The notes beneath the pieces were generated by a model that worked only from the letters and a program-made list of their open reading frames with translations, was not told where the DNA came from and did not search any database. Shown piece after piece: positions 19,357-28,349 of a stretch of DNA of 64,000 nucleotides (position 1 is its first letter; each line of letters opens with the position of its first letter). The DNA comes from Alphaproteobacteria bacterium. GTDB taxonomy: Bacteria > Pseudomonadota > Alphaproteobacteria > UBA9219. The stretch lies in NCBI GenBank assembly GCA_019233975.1, contig JAFALY010000004.1, positions 1 to 64,000 on the forward strand, written 5' to 3'. Made by a program: the position numbers and the translations under genes.

Positions 19357-19911
19357 ATGTTTTCATCGATTGCGAACCAACTCACTTTATCGCGTATATT
19401 AATCATCCCGGTTATTACGCTGTTTCTGGATATACCGACGGCCTGGGCAGCGTGGACGTCGCTTGGGTTATTCACCTTGGCAGGCATCACCGATTATCTG
19501 GACGGTTATCTGGCGCGACGTACGCAGCAGGTCAGCATGATTGGTCAATTTCTGGACCCCATTGCTGATAAATTATTGGTCTCTGCCGTTATCCTGATGC
19601 TGGTTTACAATGGCCAGATACAAGGCATGACCGTTTTCCCCGCCGTCGTCATCTTGCTGCGTGAAGTTGCTGTTTCGGGTCTGCGTGAATATCTCGCTGG
19701 CGTACAGGTCAGCATGCCCGTCAGCCGCCTAGCCAAATGGAAAACGACCATTCAGATGCTGGCGCTCGGGTTCCTGATCGTCGGAAAATATGCGCCTGAC
19801 TTTATCCCCTCAACGACAATCGGCGATGTCGGCCTGTGGCTGGCAGCAACACTGACTGCTGTCACAGCGTGGGATTACTGGCGCGCCAGCCTGAAGCACT
19901 TCAAGAACTAG
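19357..19911 (+). CDS. pgsA: CDP-diacylglycerol--glycerol-3-phosphate 3-phosphatidyltransferase
   Basis: 184 residues, multi-pass membrane protein with the full CDP-alcohol phosphatidyltransferase signature DYLDGYLARRTQQVSMIGQF followed by LDPIADK (Asp-Gly-x2-Ala-Arg-x8-Gly-x3-Asp-x3-Asp). It catalyses the committed step to phosphatidylglycerol. It follows uvrC by 27 bp, a common uvrC-pgsA pairing in proteobacteria. Converges with sppA, 2 bp apart. Confidence 0.95.
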   Translation: MFSSIANQLTLSRILIIPVITLFLDIPTAWAAWTSLGLFTLAGITDYLDGYLARRTQQVSMIGQFLDPIADKLLVSAVILMLVYNGQIQGMTVFPAVVILLREVAVSGLREYLAGVQVSMPVSRLAKWKTTIQMLALGFLIVGKYAPDFIPSTTIGDVGLWLAATLTAVTAWDYWRASLKHFKN

Positions 19912-19913
19912 GC

Positions 19914-21710
19914 TCAGCGCAAACTGTCGGCGTTGAAGGGCAGCAATGCCTGCGTTGCACCGTGATGCGTGACGAACGGCATCCACGGACCAAGGACATG
20001 CTGCGCATTACCCAGCATAGATGAAATACGCATCGCCATTGCCTGCTGCAACCCCAGTGACTTGAGCATACGCAGCAGTCGCTGTACCGGCGTTTCAGGT
20101 TGAGGGAACACGCTCAACGCAACGATGTCTTTCTCACCAATGCCAGCCTTCTTGCGTAGACCTTCGAGAGTTTCTGAGAGTCCCCCCACTTCATCAACCA
20201 GACCTACGCGCTGCGCCTGCAGCCCAGACCAGACGCGGCCTTTCGCCAGATCCGGCATTTTATCAAGCGGCAAGTGACGCGCATCGGCAACATTCTTGAT
20301 GAAATATTGATACGATCTGTCCAGCAGCGCATTCACGCGATCACGTTGGTGTTGCGTAAATTTCTCAGCAGGTGACCACAATCCGGCATTGTCAGCCGTC
20401 TTGACAGAGTCCATATGTGCGCCAACTTTTTCCAGAATGCCATCGGCAGCGAATTTACCCGCAATGACACCAATCGAGCCTGTGATGCTACCCGCATCGG
20501 CAACAATGTGGTCGGCATTCATCGCCACCCAATAACCGCCGGACGCTGCCATATCGCCCATAGAGACATAAACGGGCTTGCCTTTTGCCTGCGCCTCTGT
20601 GACCGCGTGACGGATTGTCTCAGATGCCTCTGGTGAGCCACCGGGGCTGTTGATGCGGAACAGAATACCCTTCACGTCCTTGTCCTTAATGGCATCGTCA
20701 AAAGCGTCACTCAGATCGTCGGCGCCAACAACTTTGTCATCCATCAGGCCTTGCCTGACGGCGTGGTCCATGATCATGCCGTTACAATAGATAACCGCAA
20801 TCTTCACCGGCTTGTGCGCGTCGCCGCCCTGTTCAGTTTTCGCGGCTTTCGGCGCACGGTAGGCAAGATATTCGTCAATACCAACACCCTGGACTTCCTT
20901 GCCAAATTTCTGTTCCATTTCTGTCTGGAGTTCATTCTGATAAGCCAGTTTAGTAACAAGACCATTTTTCATGGCTTCATCATCAACATACGGTCCCTCT
21001 TCCATCAATTTTTTCACCTGCTCCGCTTTCCAGCCGCGACTTTCGGCAATACCATCGGCTTCCTGCGCGGCGATGTCGGCAATCAGGTTCTGCATGTCGT
21101 TGCGCACCTCTGGCACAAAGGCGTCATGCTTGGCCATATCCATGAAAGACTTGTATTCCTCACGCTGCATAAAGTCTGCGGTCACACCGATTTTATCTAA
21201 CGCAGTCTTAAAGAAGGGCTCTTGCAAGCCAATCCCAGTCAGAGAGACGCTGCCAATGGGCTGCATCCAAATGGCCTCAAAGGCGCTCGCCAGATAATAG
21301 GCTTTGTTACCAAGGCCAAAATCACCGTAACTGGTACCATAAGCGTAGGTTGGTTTACCGCTGGTTCTGAACTCTTTTAAGGCTGCGCGGATTTCCTGCG
21401 TTGCTGCCAAACCCGGCTGTTCTGCGCCAAAATGACCGATAATCGCCTTGACATGTGGGTCTTCCTTAGCATGCGCAATGGCGCGCAAGACGTCGATAAG
21501 TGCAATCGGTTGATCATCAGATGCGATATCAAAAGGCGATGGTGTTGATTGTTCAACAATCGGCTGTGTAAAATCGATGTTGAGAACAACTGTTTGTGGT
21601 TCCACAGGTTCCGGGGCCGCCTCGCGGTACGCAATAATAGCACCCGCGACAACAATCAGAAAAAAAAGGAACCCAAAGAGTGCGAACAATCGCCCAAGCC
21701 AAGCAAACAT
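19914..21710 (-). CDS. sppA: Signal peptide peptidase SppA, 67K type
   Basis: 598 residues with an N-terminal membrane anchor (LFALFGFLFFLIVVAGAIIAY). Two tandem S49/Clp-like domains follow. The first supplies the catalytic Lys (REEYKSFMDMA) and the second the nucleophilic Ser (GDMAASGGYW), as in E. coli SppA (Lys209/Ser409). It degrades signal peptides left in the inner membrane. ATG 21710 was chosen for the anchor and a GGAGA sequence about 8 bp upstream; upstream in-frame codons reach 21764 but add unrelated residues. Confidence 0.94.
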   Translation of the reverse strand: MFAWLGRLFALFGFLFFLIVVAGAIIAYREAAPEPVEPQTVVLNIDFTQPIVEQSTPSPFDIASDDQPIALIDVLRAIAHAKEDPHVKAIIGHFGAEQPGLAATQEIRAALKEFRTSGKPTYAYGTSYGDFGLGNKAYYLASAFEAIWMQPIGSVSLTGIGLQEPFFKTALDKIGVTADFMQREEYKSFMDMAKHDAFVPEVRNDMQNLIADIAAQEADGIAESRGWKAEQVKKLMEEGPYVDDEAMKNGLVTKLAYQNELQTEMEQKFGKEVQGVGIDEYLAYRAPKAAKTEQGGDAHKPVKIAVIYCNGMIMDHAVRQGLMDDKVVGADDLSDAFDDAIKDKDVKGILFRINSPGGSPEASETIRHAVTEAQAKGKPVYVSMGDMAASGGYWVAMNADHIVADAGSITGSIGVIAGKFAADGILEKVGAHMDSVKTADNAGLWSPAEKFTQHQRDRVNALLDRSYQYFIKNVADARHLPLDKMPDLAKGRVWSGLQAQRVGLVDEVGGLSETLEGLRKKAGIGEKDIVALSVFPQPETPVQRLLRMLKSLGLQQAMAMRISSMLGNAQHVLGPWMPFVTHHGATQALLPFNADSLR

Positions 21711-22006
21711 CAGGATATTCTCCGTAGCATACGCATTACACGCCAACCTAGCCGTGTTCGGCACTTTGGTCGAGCCTCGAAATAGTTGGCAAATGAAGCG
21801 TTTGGCTTAAGTGTGCATTTCCGGGATAGGCTTTATACATATCACGTTCAGTGCGTTGCACAAAATATGTTGCCACACTGTCACATAACGCAGGAATGGT
21901 TGTTCTTTACCATTTCCCGAATGACTAAACACTCATTCTGACTATAGTGGCTCATCAAAGCTTAATAGTCACTATCCCCCCCCGTTTCAGTCATGGAGAA
22001 GCAATT
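21711..22006. other. Divergent intergenic region between sppA and a secreted-protein gene
   Basis: 296 bp with no gene. It holds the upstream regions of both flanking genes. A TATAGT sequence near 21941 resembles a -10 box for the plus-strand gene, but I see no convincing -35 partner. A C-tract (about 21975-21983) precedes the GGAGA ribosome-binding site. No iron-box-like palindrome was recognised before the TonB receptor operon. Confidence 0.3.
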
Positions 22007-22552
22007 ATGAAAATCTCTGGGCATACATCCAAGATGCTCCTTTGGGCCTGCCTTATCATCTCGACCTTTGTGATGACCGGCACTGCGCATGCAACCGATC
22101 AAAAAGATCTGGCCGTTGCAGAAAAGACCCTACCGCTGCTGCAGGACAAACTGAGCGGCAACGTCAATGTCGCCATCATCTATGACCCCGCAGTCTCGAC
22201 ATCTAAAGCTGATGCCGATGCAATCAAGGCAGCCCTTGAAGGTAACTCGTCGGCAGCAGGTGCTACATTGGTTCCCGTTATGGTAACGCCGACGGAATTG
22301 TCCAAACTTGGGCAGGCCAAACTGGCCCTTGTGGCGTATGGCATGAAAACATCGTTTGACGCGATCGCAACTGCGGCAGCAACCAGCGGGACGCTGACAA
22401 TCTCTGCGGACCTGGAATGCGTCAAGGCCAACAAATGCGTTCTGGGCGTCGTTTCGTCGCCAACAGTGGACATATACTACAGCAAGACCGCAGCGGACGC
22501 GGGCAAGATCGTCTTTGCCCCGGCCTTCACAATGCTTGTCAAACAAATCTAA
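22007..22552 (+). CDS. Secreted protein of unknown function, upstream of a TonB-dependent receptor
   Basis: 181 residues with a clear signal peptide (MLLWACLIISTFVMTGTAHA, then TD). The mature protein looks alpha/beta (NVNVAIIYDP, ATLVPVMV, KLALVAYG). Two cysteines in ECVKANKC probably form a disulfide. The C-terminal part (TLTISADL...VDIYYSKTAADAGKIVFAPAFTMLVKQI region) faintly resembles periplasmic YfiR-type proteins, but I would not assign the family. It precedes the TonB receptor by 27 bp, so the pair may be one operon for uptake or sensing. Confidence 0.65.
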   Translation: MKISGHTSKMLLWACLIISTFVMTGTAHATDQKDLAVAEKTLPLLQDKLSGNVNVAIIYDPAVSTSKADADAIKAALEGNSSAAGATLVPVMVTPTELSKLGQAKLALVAYGMKTSFDAIATAAATSGTLTISADLECVKANKCVLGVVSSPTVDIYYSKTAADAGKIVFAPAFTMLVKQI

Positions 22553-22579
22553 GCCAACAGCACAACGGGAGTTATTGAT

Positions 22580-24640
22580 ATGAAAAACTACAACCTTTAC
22601 GGCAGTTCCTTGTTGGCCTTCGCCACACTGCTTGCTGTTAGTAGCGCTCATGCGCAGTCGATGGATTACGGCTCACTACAAACACTGTTTGGCGAGCCCG
22701 TCACGACGTCGGCCACCGGCACGCCGCAACGCGCCAGTGAAGTGCCTGCCAACATGACCATCATTACTGCTGATGAGATCCGTCAATCGGGCAGCCGTAA
22801 CATTCCGGAAATACTGTCGCGCGTGCCCGGTCTCGATATTTTCCAGAGCAGCCTGAATTCGTACGATGTTGGCGTACGCGGCTTCCAGCAACCATACCAA
22901 CCGCGCTTGCTGGTTTTGGTTGATGGCCGCCAAGTCTTCCTTGACGATTATTCCCGTACCTTGTGGGATAATATTCCTGTCAACATTGACGATATCCGTC
23001 AGATTGAAGTCGTGAAAGGGGCGTCTTCGGCCCTGTTCGGCTCGAACGCGGGTGGTGGTGTCATCAATATCGTCACGTACAGCCCCATCTATGACAAAAA
23101 CAACGTAGCGTCAGTTGGTGTTGGATCACAAAACCATGTTAATCTAGACGGCACTGTGACTGTAAATGGCGCGTGGGGTGGCACCAAAATATCTGCTGGT
23201 GGCATGAACTCCAACCCGTTCAGTTCTGACATAGCGCTGGGTGGTGACGTCGCGCCCGCCAAGCCCAACAAGCGTTATATCGTCAGCAACTCTGTATTTC
23301 AGTTAAACCCTAATTTCCAGCTGACAACAGAAGCCAATTACTCTGAAAGCCTGACCACAACTGCCGATCCGACAGACTTTGGTACAATCGGGAACCAGCA
23401 CACAATCACGTACTCGACAGGGCTTGGATTCAATTGGCAAAGCGCATGGGGATTGATCAGCAACAATACCTACTTCAACCACAGCTTCCTCGATGTATAT
23501 GAAACTACCAGCGGCGGCAATTATACGCTGGGCGGCGTTCCTTACGGTCTGACAACCGATGTGCTGGTCAGCCAGTTGCAGGATCAGTTGAAGATTGATG
23601 CCGCCAATACGCTGCGTTTAGGCACTGAATTCCGTTACAAAGCCTTCAAGAATGATGGCGTTCAGGACGCAGTTCAGACACCAAGCGTCGATGAAACAGC
23701 TTTGGCAGCCAGCGCTACATGGTTATGGCAGATCAACGATAAATGGTCGTGGACCAATGCAGCACGTGTTGACCACACGGGTCTGGAGCAAACCGGCACG
23801 GTGTTTAACACGGCCAATTCGCAGTCAGCGAATTACAGCCATGACATCAACGCGCTCAGCGCCAACTCCGACGTAGTTTATAAACCGACGGAACTGGACA
23901 CATTCCGCCTCGGTTACGGTCGTGGCGTGGAACTGCCCAGCTTGATGAACAATTCGTGGAATATCGTCCTGAATTATGGCCAGCCCCCGCTTGCGGACTA
24001 TGAAGGCAATCCGCAGTTGAAGCCGACCATTGTGCAGGACTACAGCGCGGACTACGACCGCGTGGTCAAGCCGTTGAATTCGGACGTCAAGTTCTCGCTG
24101 TTCTACACGCTGAACCAGGATGTTGTGCAGCCGTTTGCGGCGCTTGGTTCACAAACCGTTCGCATTAACGGTCAGGACGTTCCTGTGTACATTGCCCAAA
24201 ATTCTGGCAATAGCAGTGGCTATGGCACGGAAGTCGAGCTGAAAGGCAACTCCCCCAGCGGTTATCGTTGGGATGTCAGCTACAGCTTCGCGCGCGTAAC
24301 AGACGCGGGCGCGATCAAGAGCGGCGTAGACTACGAAGGCTCAGCTCCGCAACATCAAGGCCGCGTACTGCTCGGTTATACAACCGGCAAATGGGAGTTT
24401 GACACAAACACCCAGATTGACAGCGGAACCAATCTGCTGCGTAGCTATAATGGCGGCTACAGCGAACAGTTGGCCTTGGCTGGCGGTTACTATAGCGAAG
24501 GCGCCCGCGTCGGGTACAAGATCTTCGACAACCTGACAGCGGCAGTATCAGGTACAAACCTGACACGTCAAAATACCTCAGAAAGCCCCTACCCGGCGAT
24601 CCAGCGCGAGGTATTGGTCAGTGTTACAGGTAAGTTCTAA
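22580..24640 (+). CDS. TonB-dependent outer-membrane receptor
   Basis: 686 residues: signal peptide ending AHAQS, plug domain (VPANMTIITADEIRQSGSRN; LLVLVDGRQVFLDDY; QIEVVKGASSALFGSNAGGG; VINIVTY), then a beta-barrel of alternating strands ending in Phe (VLVSVTGKF), as outer-membrane proteins do. It would import a scarce ligand with TonB/ExbBD energy. The ligand cannot be told from sequence; no transporter or siderophore gene is adjacent. GGGAG precedes the ATG. A strong terminator follows. Confidence 0.93.
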   Translation: MKNYNLYGSSLLAFATLLAVSSAHAQSMDYGSLQTLFGEPVTTSATGTPQRASEVPANMTIITADEIRQSGSRNIPEILSRVPGLDIFQSSLNSYDVGVRGFQQPYQPRLLVLVDGRQVFLDDYSRTLWDNIPVNIDDIRQIEVVKGASSALFGSNAGGGVINIVTYSPIYDKNNVASVGVGSQNHVNLDGTVTVNGAWGGTKISAGGMNSNPFSSDIALGGDVAPAKPNKRYIVSNSVFQLNPNFQLTTEANYSESLTTTADPTDFGTIGNQHTITYSTGLGFNWQSAWGLISNNTYFNHSFLDVYETTSGGNYTLGGVPYGLTTDVLVSQLQDQLKIDAANTLRLGTEFRYKAFKNDGVQDAVQTPSVDETALAASATWLWQINDKWSWTNAARVDHTGLEQTGTVFNTANSQSANYSHDINALSANSDVVYKPTELDTFRLGYGRGVELPSLMNNSWNIVLNYGQPPLADYEGNPQLKPTIVQDYSADYDRVVKPLNSDVKFSLFYTLNQDVVQPFAALGSQTVRINGQDVPVYIAQNSGNSSGYGTEVELKGNSPSGYRWDVSYSFARVTDAGAIKSGVDYEGSAPQHQGRVLLGYTTGKWEFDTNTQIDSGTNLLRSYNGGYSEQLALAGGYYSEGARVGYKIFDNLTAAVSGTNLTRQNTSESPYPAIQREVLVSVTGKF

Positions 24641-24667
24641 GACACCTGCAACCTATCCAAAGTGCTT

Positions 24668-24704
24668 TAAACGCCCCGGGAAACACTTTCCGGGGCGTTT
24701 TTTT
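24668..24704 (+). terminator. Rho-independent terminator after the TonB receptor gene
   Basis: Stem of 11 bp, AAACGCCCCGG (24668-24678) with CCGGGGCGTTT (24690-24700), a loop of about 11 nt and a run of seven T from 24698. Lies about 28 bp after the receptor stop codon. Confidence 0.93.
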
Positions 24705-24767
24705 CTCACAAGATCAAAAATAACCCATTAGAAAACAAGCAATTACTACCCAAAGGGTGATTAAAGC

Positions 24768-24796
24768 TTGACTTTCAGGCCCATTTTCACGAAATT
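24768..24796 (+). promoter_or_regulatory. Possible sigma-70-type promoter of rpmG
   Basis: TTGACT at 24768-24773 is close to the -35 consensus. The hexamer 17 bp downstream (GAAATT) is only a weak -10. A small hairpin TTCGG-GTG-CCGAA (24804-24816) lies in the leader between it and rpmG. Confidence 0.3.
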
Positions 24797-24852
24797 GCAG
24801 CGCTTCGGGTGCCGAAATGGCCGCCCATATGTAGATGTGATGAGATTACGCC

Positions 24853-25032
24853 ATGGCAAAGACAAAGAACGATATCAAGTTGGTCAGCTCGGCCAATACC
24901 GGCTTCTTCTATGTGACCAAGAAGAACCCCAAGAACAACACCAAGAAACTGGAACTGCGCAAGTATGATCCGGTTGTGCGTCAGCACGTTGTCTTCAAGG
25001 AAGGCAAGATCAAAGAAGGCAAGAAGAACTAA
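24853..25032 (+). CDS. rpmG: 50S ribosomal protein L33
   Basis: 59 residues, basic, beginning [20 protein letters not shown] and ending in [11 protein letters not shown]. This is the L33 pattern ([25 protein letters not shown]). It lacks the two CxxC pairs, i.e. the zinc-free form usual in alphaproteobacteria. It stands alone between the terminator of the TonB receptor gene and rlmJ. Confidence 0.96.
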   Translation: MAKTKNDIKLVSSANTGFFYVTKKNPKNNTKKLELRKYDPVVRQHVVFKEGKIKEGKKN

Positions 25033-25068
25033 GCACCTTCTACCGTCCCTCGCGTGGGCATAGTTTGA

Positions 25069-25902
25069 ATGAACTATCGGCACATATACCACGCGGGGAA
25101 CCGTTGCGATGTTGTAAAGCACGCAACCCTTAGCCTCATCATCGATCACCTGAAACAGAAGCCAGCGCCGTTTTGCGTCCTTGATACGCATGCGGGCATA
25201 GGCCTTTACAATCTTTCTGATGATCGGGCACAAAAAACAAATGAGGCGCAGGATGGCATCATTGCCTATTGGCAAGCCCCGCGCATAGACGCGCTGTCCA
25301 GCTATCATCACGTCATTGAAGCACTCAATCCGTTGGGTAGCCTGACGCAATATCCCGGCTCCCCGGCACTGATCGCCCGCCTGCTGCGTCCCGGTGACCG
25401 TTATGTCGGCTGTGAGTGGCATAGCGAAGACGCTGAGACTCTGAAACACACCATGTGGCACTATCCACAGGCCCAAATTCATCATCGCAACGGCTACGAG
25501 GCGCTCAGTGCCCTATTACCCCCCGCCGAAAAGCGTGGACTGGTTCTAATCGACCCACCATTTGAACAACCCGACGAGTTTGATGAAATGGCAGACCGCA
25601 CGATTGCTGCCTATGGCCGATGGTCACAGGGCATCTATGCGCTGTGGTATCCCATCAAGGAACGTCCAGCCCTGTGGCGCTTTCAAGAGAAAATGGCCGC
25701 CAGCGGCATACGTAAACAGTTAGTCGCTGAATTCGTATTTCAAGAGGAAACTCGCAGCGACCGTTTAAACGGTTCGGGTATGTTGATTATCAACCCGCCT
25801 TGGCAGTTGGCCGATACGTTGCAAACCCTATACCCCCAACTCCATAGCGCTATGCGCACGGAACATCAGGCATCCGATGTGCGCTGGCTGGTCGGCGAAT
25901 AA
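25069..25902 (+). CDS. rlmJ: 23S rRNA (adenine(2030)-N6)-methyltransferase RlmJ
   Basis: 277 residues. N-terminal MNYRHIYHAGNRCDVVKH matches the RlmJ start. The SAM-binding motif is DTHAGIGLY and the N6-adenine catalytic motif IV is DPPFEQ. It methylates A2030 of 23S rRNA. Starts 36 bp after rpmG, possibly in the same transcript. Its stop codon directly abuts the stop codon of the convergent rlmE. Confidence 0.93.
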   Translation: MNYRHIYHAGNRCDVVKHATLSLIIDHLKQKPAPFCVLDTHAGIGLYNLSDDRAQKTNEAQDGIIAYWQAPRIDALSSYHHVIEALNPLGSLTQYPGSPALIARLLRPGDRYVGCEWHSEDAETLKHTMWHYPQAQIHHRNGYEALSALLPPAEKRGLVLIDPPFEQPDEFDEMADRTIAAYGRWSQGIYALWYPIKERPALWRFQEKMAASGIRKQLVAEFVFQEETRSDRLNGSGMLIINPPWQLADTLQTLYPQLHSAMRTEHQASDVRWLVGE

Positions 25903-26598
25903 TTAGCGCCTGAAGCCCTGTGCGATAATATAGTTTTCAGACGACTCCGCACGACTGGCCGCAGGTTTGGCGTGTCTGACCTTGGCAAAGTGTTTCTTGA
26001 GCAAGTTGAGCAGAGTCTTTTCGGCGCCGCCCTGAAAGAATTTGCAAACAAATGCGCCGCCCGGCGTCAGTATTTCTGTCGCAAACTGCGCAGCAGCTTC
26101 AGCCAGGGCCATAATGCGTATATGATCTGTCTTTGCATGGCCGGTTGTCGATGGGGCCATATCGCTCAGCACCAGATCCGCTTCACCACCCAGCATACCT
26201 TTCAGCCTATCCGGCGCGCCGTCGGCCAAAAAATCCATTTCGATTAAATCCGCGCCCTCAATGGGCTCAACAGGCAGCAAATCAATCCCCACCAACTTGC
26301 CCTTCTTGCCGATCTTGCGCACCGCAATTTGCGTCCACCCACCCGGCGCCGCACCCAAATCAACAACGCGCATGGCAGGTGCGATCAGCTTAAACTGCTC
26401 ATCCAGCTGGATCAGCTTATAAGCCGCGCGCGAACGGTAGCCTTCTTCCTTCGCCGCTGAAACATAGGGGTCGTTTAACTGACGCTGTAACCACTGACGC
26501 GAAGACTCGCTACGCTTCTTGCTGGCTTTTACGCGCACGGCGTCGCGACGCTTTGACTCCAGGCCGCCAATACCGCGATGTGTCGTTTTGCCCTTCAT
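25903..26598 (-). CDS. rlmE: 23S rRNA (uridine(2552)-2'-O)-methyltransferase RlmE
   Basis: 231 residues. Basic N-terminal tail, then the FtsJ/RrmJ fold: SRAAYKLIQLDEQF (catalytic Lys), VVDLGAAPGGWTQ (SAM site), LSDMAPSTTGH (catalytic Asp) and FVCKFFQG (catalytic Lys). It 2'-O-methylates U2552 in the A loop late in 50S assembly. The ATG at 26598 overlaps the stop of the DUF1491 gene as ATGA, so the two are translationally coupled. Confidence 0.95.
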   Translation of the reverse strand: MKGKTTHRGIGGLESKRRDAVRVKASKKRSESSRQWLQRQLNDPYVSAAKEEGYRSRAAYKLIQLDEQFKLIAPAMRVVDLGAAPGGWTQIAVRKIGKKGKLVGIDLLPVEPIEGADLIEMDFLADGAPDRLKGMLGGEADLVLSDMAPSTTGHAKTDHIRIMALAEAAAQFATEILTPGGAFVCKFFQGGAEKTLLNLLKKHFAKVRHAKPAASRAESSENYIIAQGFRR

Positions 26599-26927
26599 GT
26601 CACAACCTTTCCCGGGAACCATATACGCCCAGCCTTGTCTTCAATCTCCAATAACCACGCATCCGGGTCAAATTGAGCCTCACGGCGCATGGCGTCATCT
26701 GCATCAATGTCCGGCATGGGGTCACGCCCGCCTGCAGGCATCCATACACGTTCGTCGTCCAGACGGCTTTGCAACAATACACGCGATGAACCGTTTAAAA
26801 GATTAACGCGCAGAATGATGGTGCTGCTTGGCATGCTGCCGCGCCTCAATACGACAAATGGAACGCCTTCCATCTGCGCCAGACGCATCTGGGCGGCTAC
26901 CATCCATTCTGTCGAGATATCATCCAT
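26595..26927 (-). CDS. DUF1491 family protein
   Basis: 110 residues. The core WMVAAQMRLAQMEGVPFVVLRRG and the tail FDPDAWLLEIEDKAGRIWFP match the DUF1491 family of small alphaproteobacterial cytoplasmic proteins, whose function is unknown. It is the gene upstream of rlmE and overlaps it by 4 bp. Its start lies in the last copy of a 20-bp tandem repeat. Equivalent ATGs in the two earlier copies (26967, 26947) are in other frames and soon meet stop codons, so only 26927 gives the full protein. Confidence 0.82.
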   Translation of the reverse strand: MDDISTEWMVAAQMRLAQMEGVPFVVLRRGSMPSSTIILRVNLLNGSSRVLLQSRLDDERVWMPAGGRDPMPDIDADDAMRREAQFDPDAWLLEIEDKAGRIWFPGKVVT

Positions 26928-26967
26928 TCTGTCGAGATATCATCCATTCTGTCGAGATATCATCCAT
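26901..26967. repeat. 20-bp tandem repeat, 3.35 copies, across the start of the DUF1491 gene
   Basis: Three exact copies of catccattctgtcgagatat (26901-26920, 26921-26940, 26941-26960) and a further seven bases (26961-26967). Read on the minus strand, each unit begins ATGGATGATATC, so each carries a start codon for the downstream gene. As 20 is not a multiple of 3, successive ATGs are in different frames. No spacers, so not a CRISPR. Confidence 0.97.
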
Positions 26968-27000
26968 GGCCGTAGGATAGCAACCCAAGGGGCCGCAGGG

Positions 27001-27936
27001 CTATTCTTTATTAAACCCTGATTGTTCTGATATTAGATACAGCGGGCGGCGTTTTACTTCGCTAAAAATGCGCCCCATATATTCGCCCAAAATGCCGAGA
27101 CTGAGCAGTTGTACACCGCCCAGGAACAGCATACCGACCATCAAGGACGCGTAACCGGGCACATCTACGCCGGAAATCAGCGTACGCACCGTCAGGTATA
27201 TGCCGTATGAGAAAGTCAGGATGGAAATCAACGCCCCGCACCACGTCCAAATACGCAGCGGGAAGGTACTGAAGGCCGTCAGGCCATCGAAGGCAAAGCG
27301 TACAAGGCGAAACAGATTCCAATGTGACGTACCACCCTGACGCGGCTGCACGTCGAAATTGACCATGCCGCGCGTGAATCCCACCCACGCAACCAAGCCC
27401 TTCATGAAGCGGTTGCGTTCCGGCAATTGCTTGATGGCGTTAATAACCTTGCGGTCCAGCAGGCAATAATCACCAGCCCCTTCGGGCATTTGAATGTCGG
27501 CAATCGCCTTAAAGACAGCGTAAAACGCGCGAGACAGCAGGCGCCGCAGGTAAGAATCCGTCTTGCGGTTGCTGCGAATGGCGTAGACAAGATCCACACC
27601 CTCGCGCCATTTGGCGACAAGGTCAGTGATGACCTCTGGCGGGTGCTGCAGATCGCTGTCCATCGTGATGGCCGCATCACCTGAGGCAACATCCAGCCCA
27701 CAGGTCAGCGCAGCCTCCTTACCGAAATTGCGAGCCATTTTGATAATCTTGACGCGCTGATCCATTTCGCGCTCATGACAAAGCGCGCCATAGGTCTTGT
27801 CCTGACTACCATCATCAATACAGATGATTTCATAGGTCAGGCCAAGGCCGCCCAGCACAGGATACAATCTTTGAAAAAGATTCCTGACACCTTCGGCTTC
27901 GTTATGAAACGGCAGTATGATGGAAAGTGTCGGCAT
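27001..27936 (-). CDS. GtrB/DPM1-like family 2 glycosyltransferase
   Basis: 311 residues. The N-terminal GT-A domain has LSIILPFHNE, ICIDDGSQDKT and the metal-binding Asp-x-Asp in TMDSDLQHPPE. Two C-terminal membrane segments follow (about 230-255 and 265-290), the second ending in GILGEYMGRIF. This is the layout of GtrB and bacterial dolichol-phosphate-mannose-synthase-like enzymes, which load a sugar from a nucleotide donor onto undecaprenyl phosphate. The lipid-linked sugar could feed a GT-C enzyme such as the one at 11760. No flippase (GtrA) is adjacent. Same strand and close downstream of rpsU. Confidence 0.88.
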   Translation of the reverse strand: MPTLSIILPFHNEAEGVRNLFQRLYPVLGGLGLTYEIICIDDGSQDKTYGALCHEREMDQRVKIIKMARNFGKEAALTCGLDVASGDAAITMDSDLQHPPEVITDLVAKWREGVDLVYAIRSNRKTDSYLRRLLSRAFYAVFKAIADIQMPEGAGDYCLLDRKVINAIKQLPERNRFMKGLVAWVGFTRGMVNFDVQPRQGGTSHWNLFRLVRFAFDGLTAFSTFPLRIWTWCGALISILTFSYGIYLTVRTLISGVDVPGYASLMVGMLFLGGVQLLSLGILGEYMGRIFSEVKRRPLYLISEQSGFNKE

Positions 27937-27992
27937 GAGAAGGCCTGATGGACAGACAACGCGCGCAGCGAATACCGCGCGCGGTAAACTTC

Positions 27993-28196
27993 TTAGAAGC
28001 CTTCGCGCTCTTTGCGCTTACGCTCAACCTTACGCAGGCGGCGCACAGACTCAGCTTTTTCACGCGCTTTGCGTTCAGACGGCTTTTCATAGTTACGGCG
28101 AAGCTTCATTTCACGAAACACGCCTTCACGTTGCAGCTTCTTCTTCAGCGCACGCAGCGCTTGATCGACATTATTATCACGGACGAGAACTTGCAC
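27993..28196 (-). CDS. rpsU: 30S ribosomal protein S21
   Basis: 67 residues, highly basic. The N-terminal [20 protein letters not shown] and the [20 protein letters not shown] segment are typical S21. S21 helps mRNA base-pair with the 16S anti-Shine-Dalgarno end. Divergent from coq9 with a 153-bp gap, an arrangement common in alphaproteobacteria; the glycosyltransferase gene follows after 56 bp. Confidence 0.97.
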   Translation of the reverse strand: MQVLVRDNNVDQALRALKKKLQREGVFREMKLRRNYEKPSERKAREKAESVRRLRKVERKRKEREGF

Positions 28197-28349
28197 GAAC
28201 CAATCCCTCCTGTTGTTTGTGGCAGTGCGAAGCGGCTGCTATAACACGATCAATGGGTTAGAGAAAAGAGTTTCTTTTTGACGCCATAACTGGTCTAATA
28301 TTGCTAAGCTTATGAAAAATAACAACGATTCAACAATCAGGGGATTGTC

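Noticed and set aside
22007-22552. Assigning the secreted protein to the YfiR family
   Set aside because: Only the last ~40 residues look similar; the N-terminal hallmark of YfiR is not present.
26901-26967. Short CRISPR-like repeat array
   Set aside because: The copies are directly adjacent with no spacers, and they lie over a gene start.
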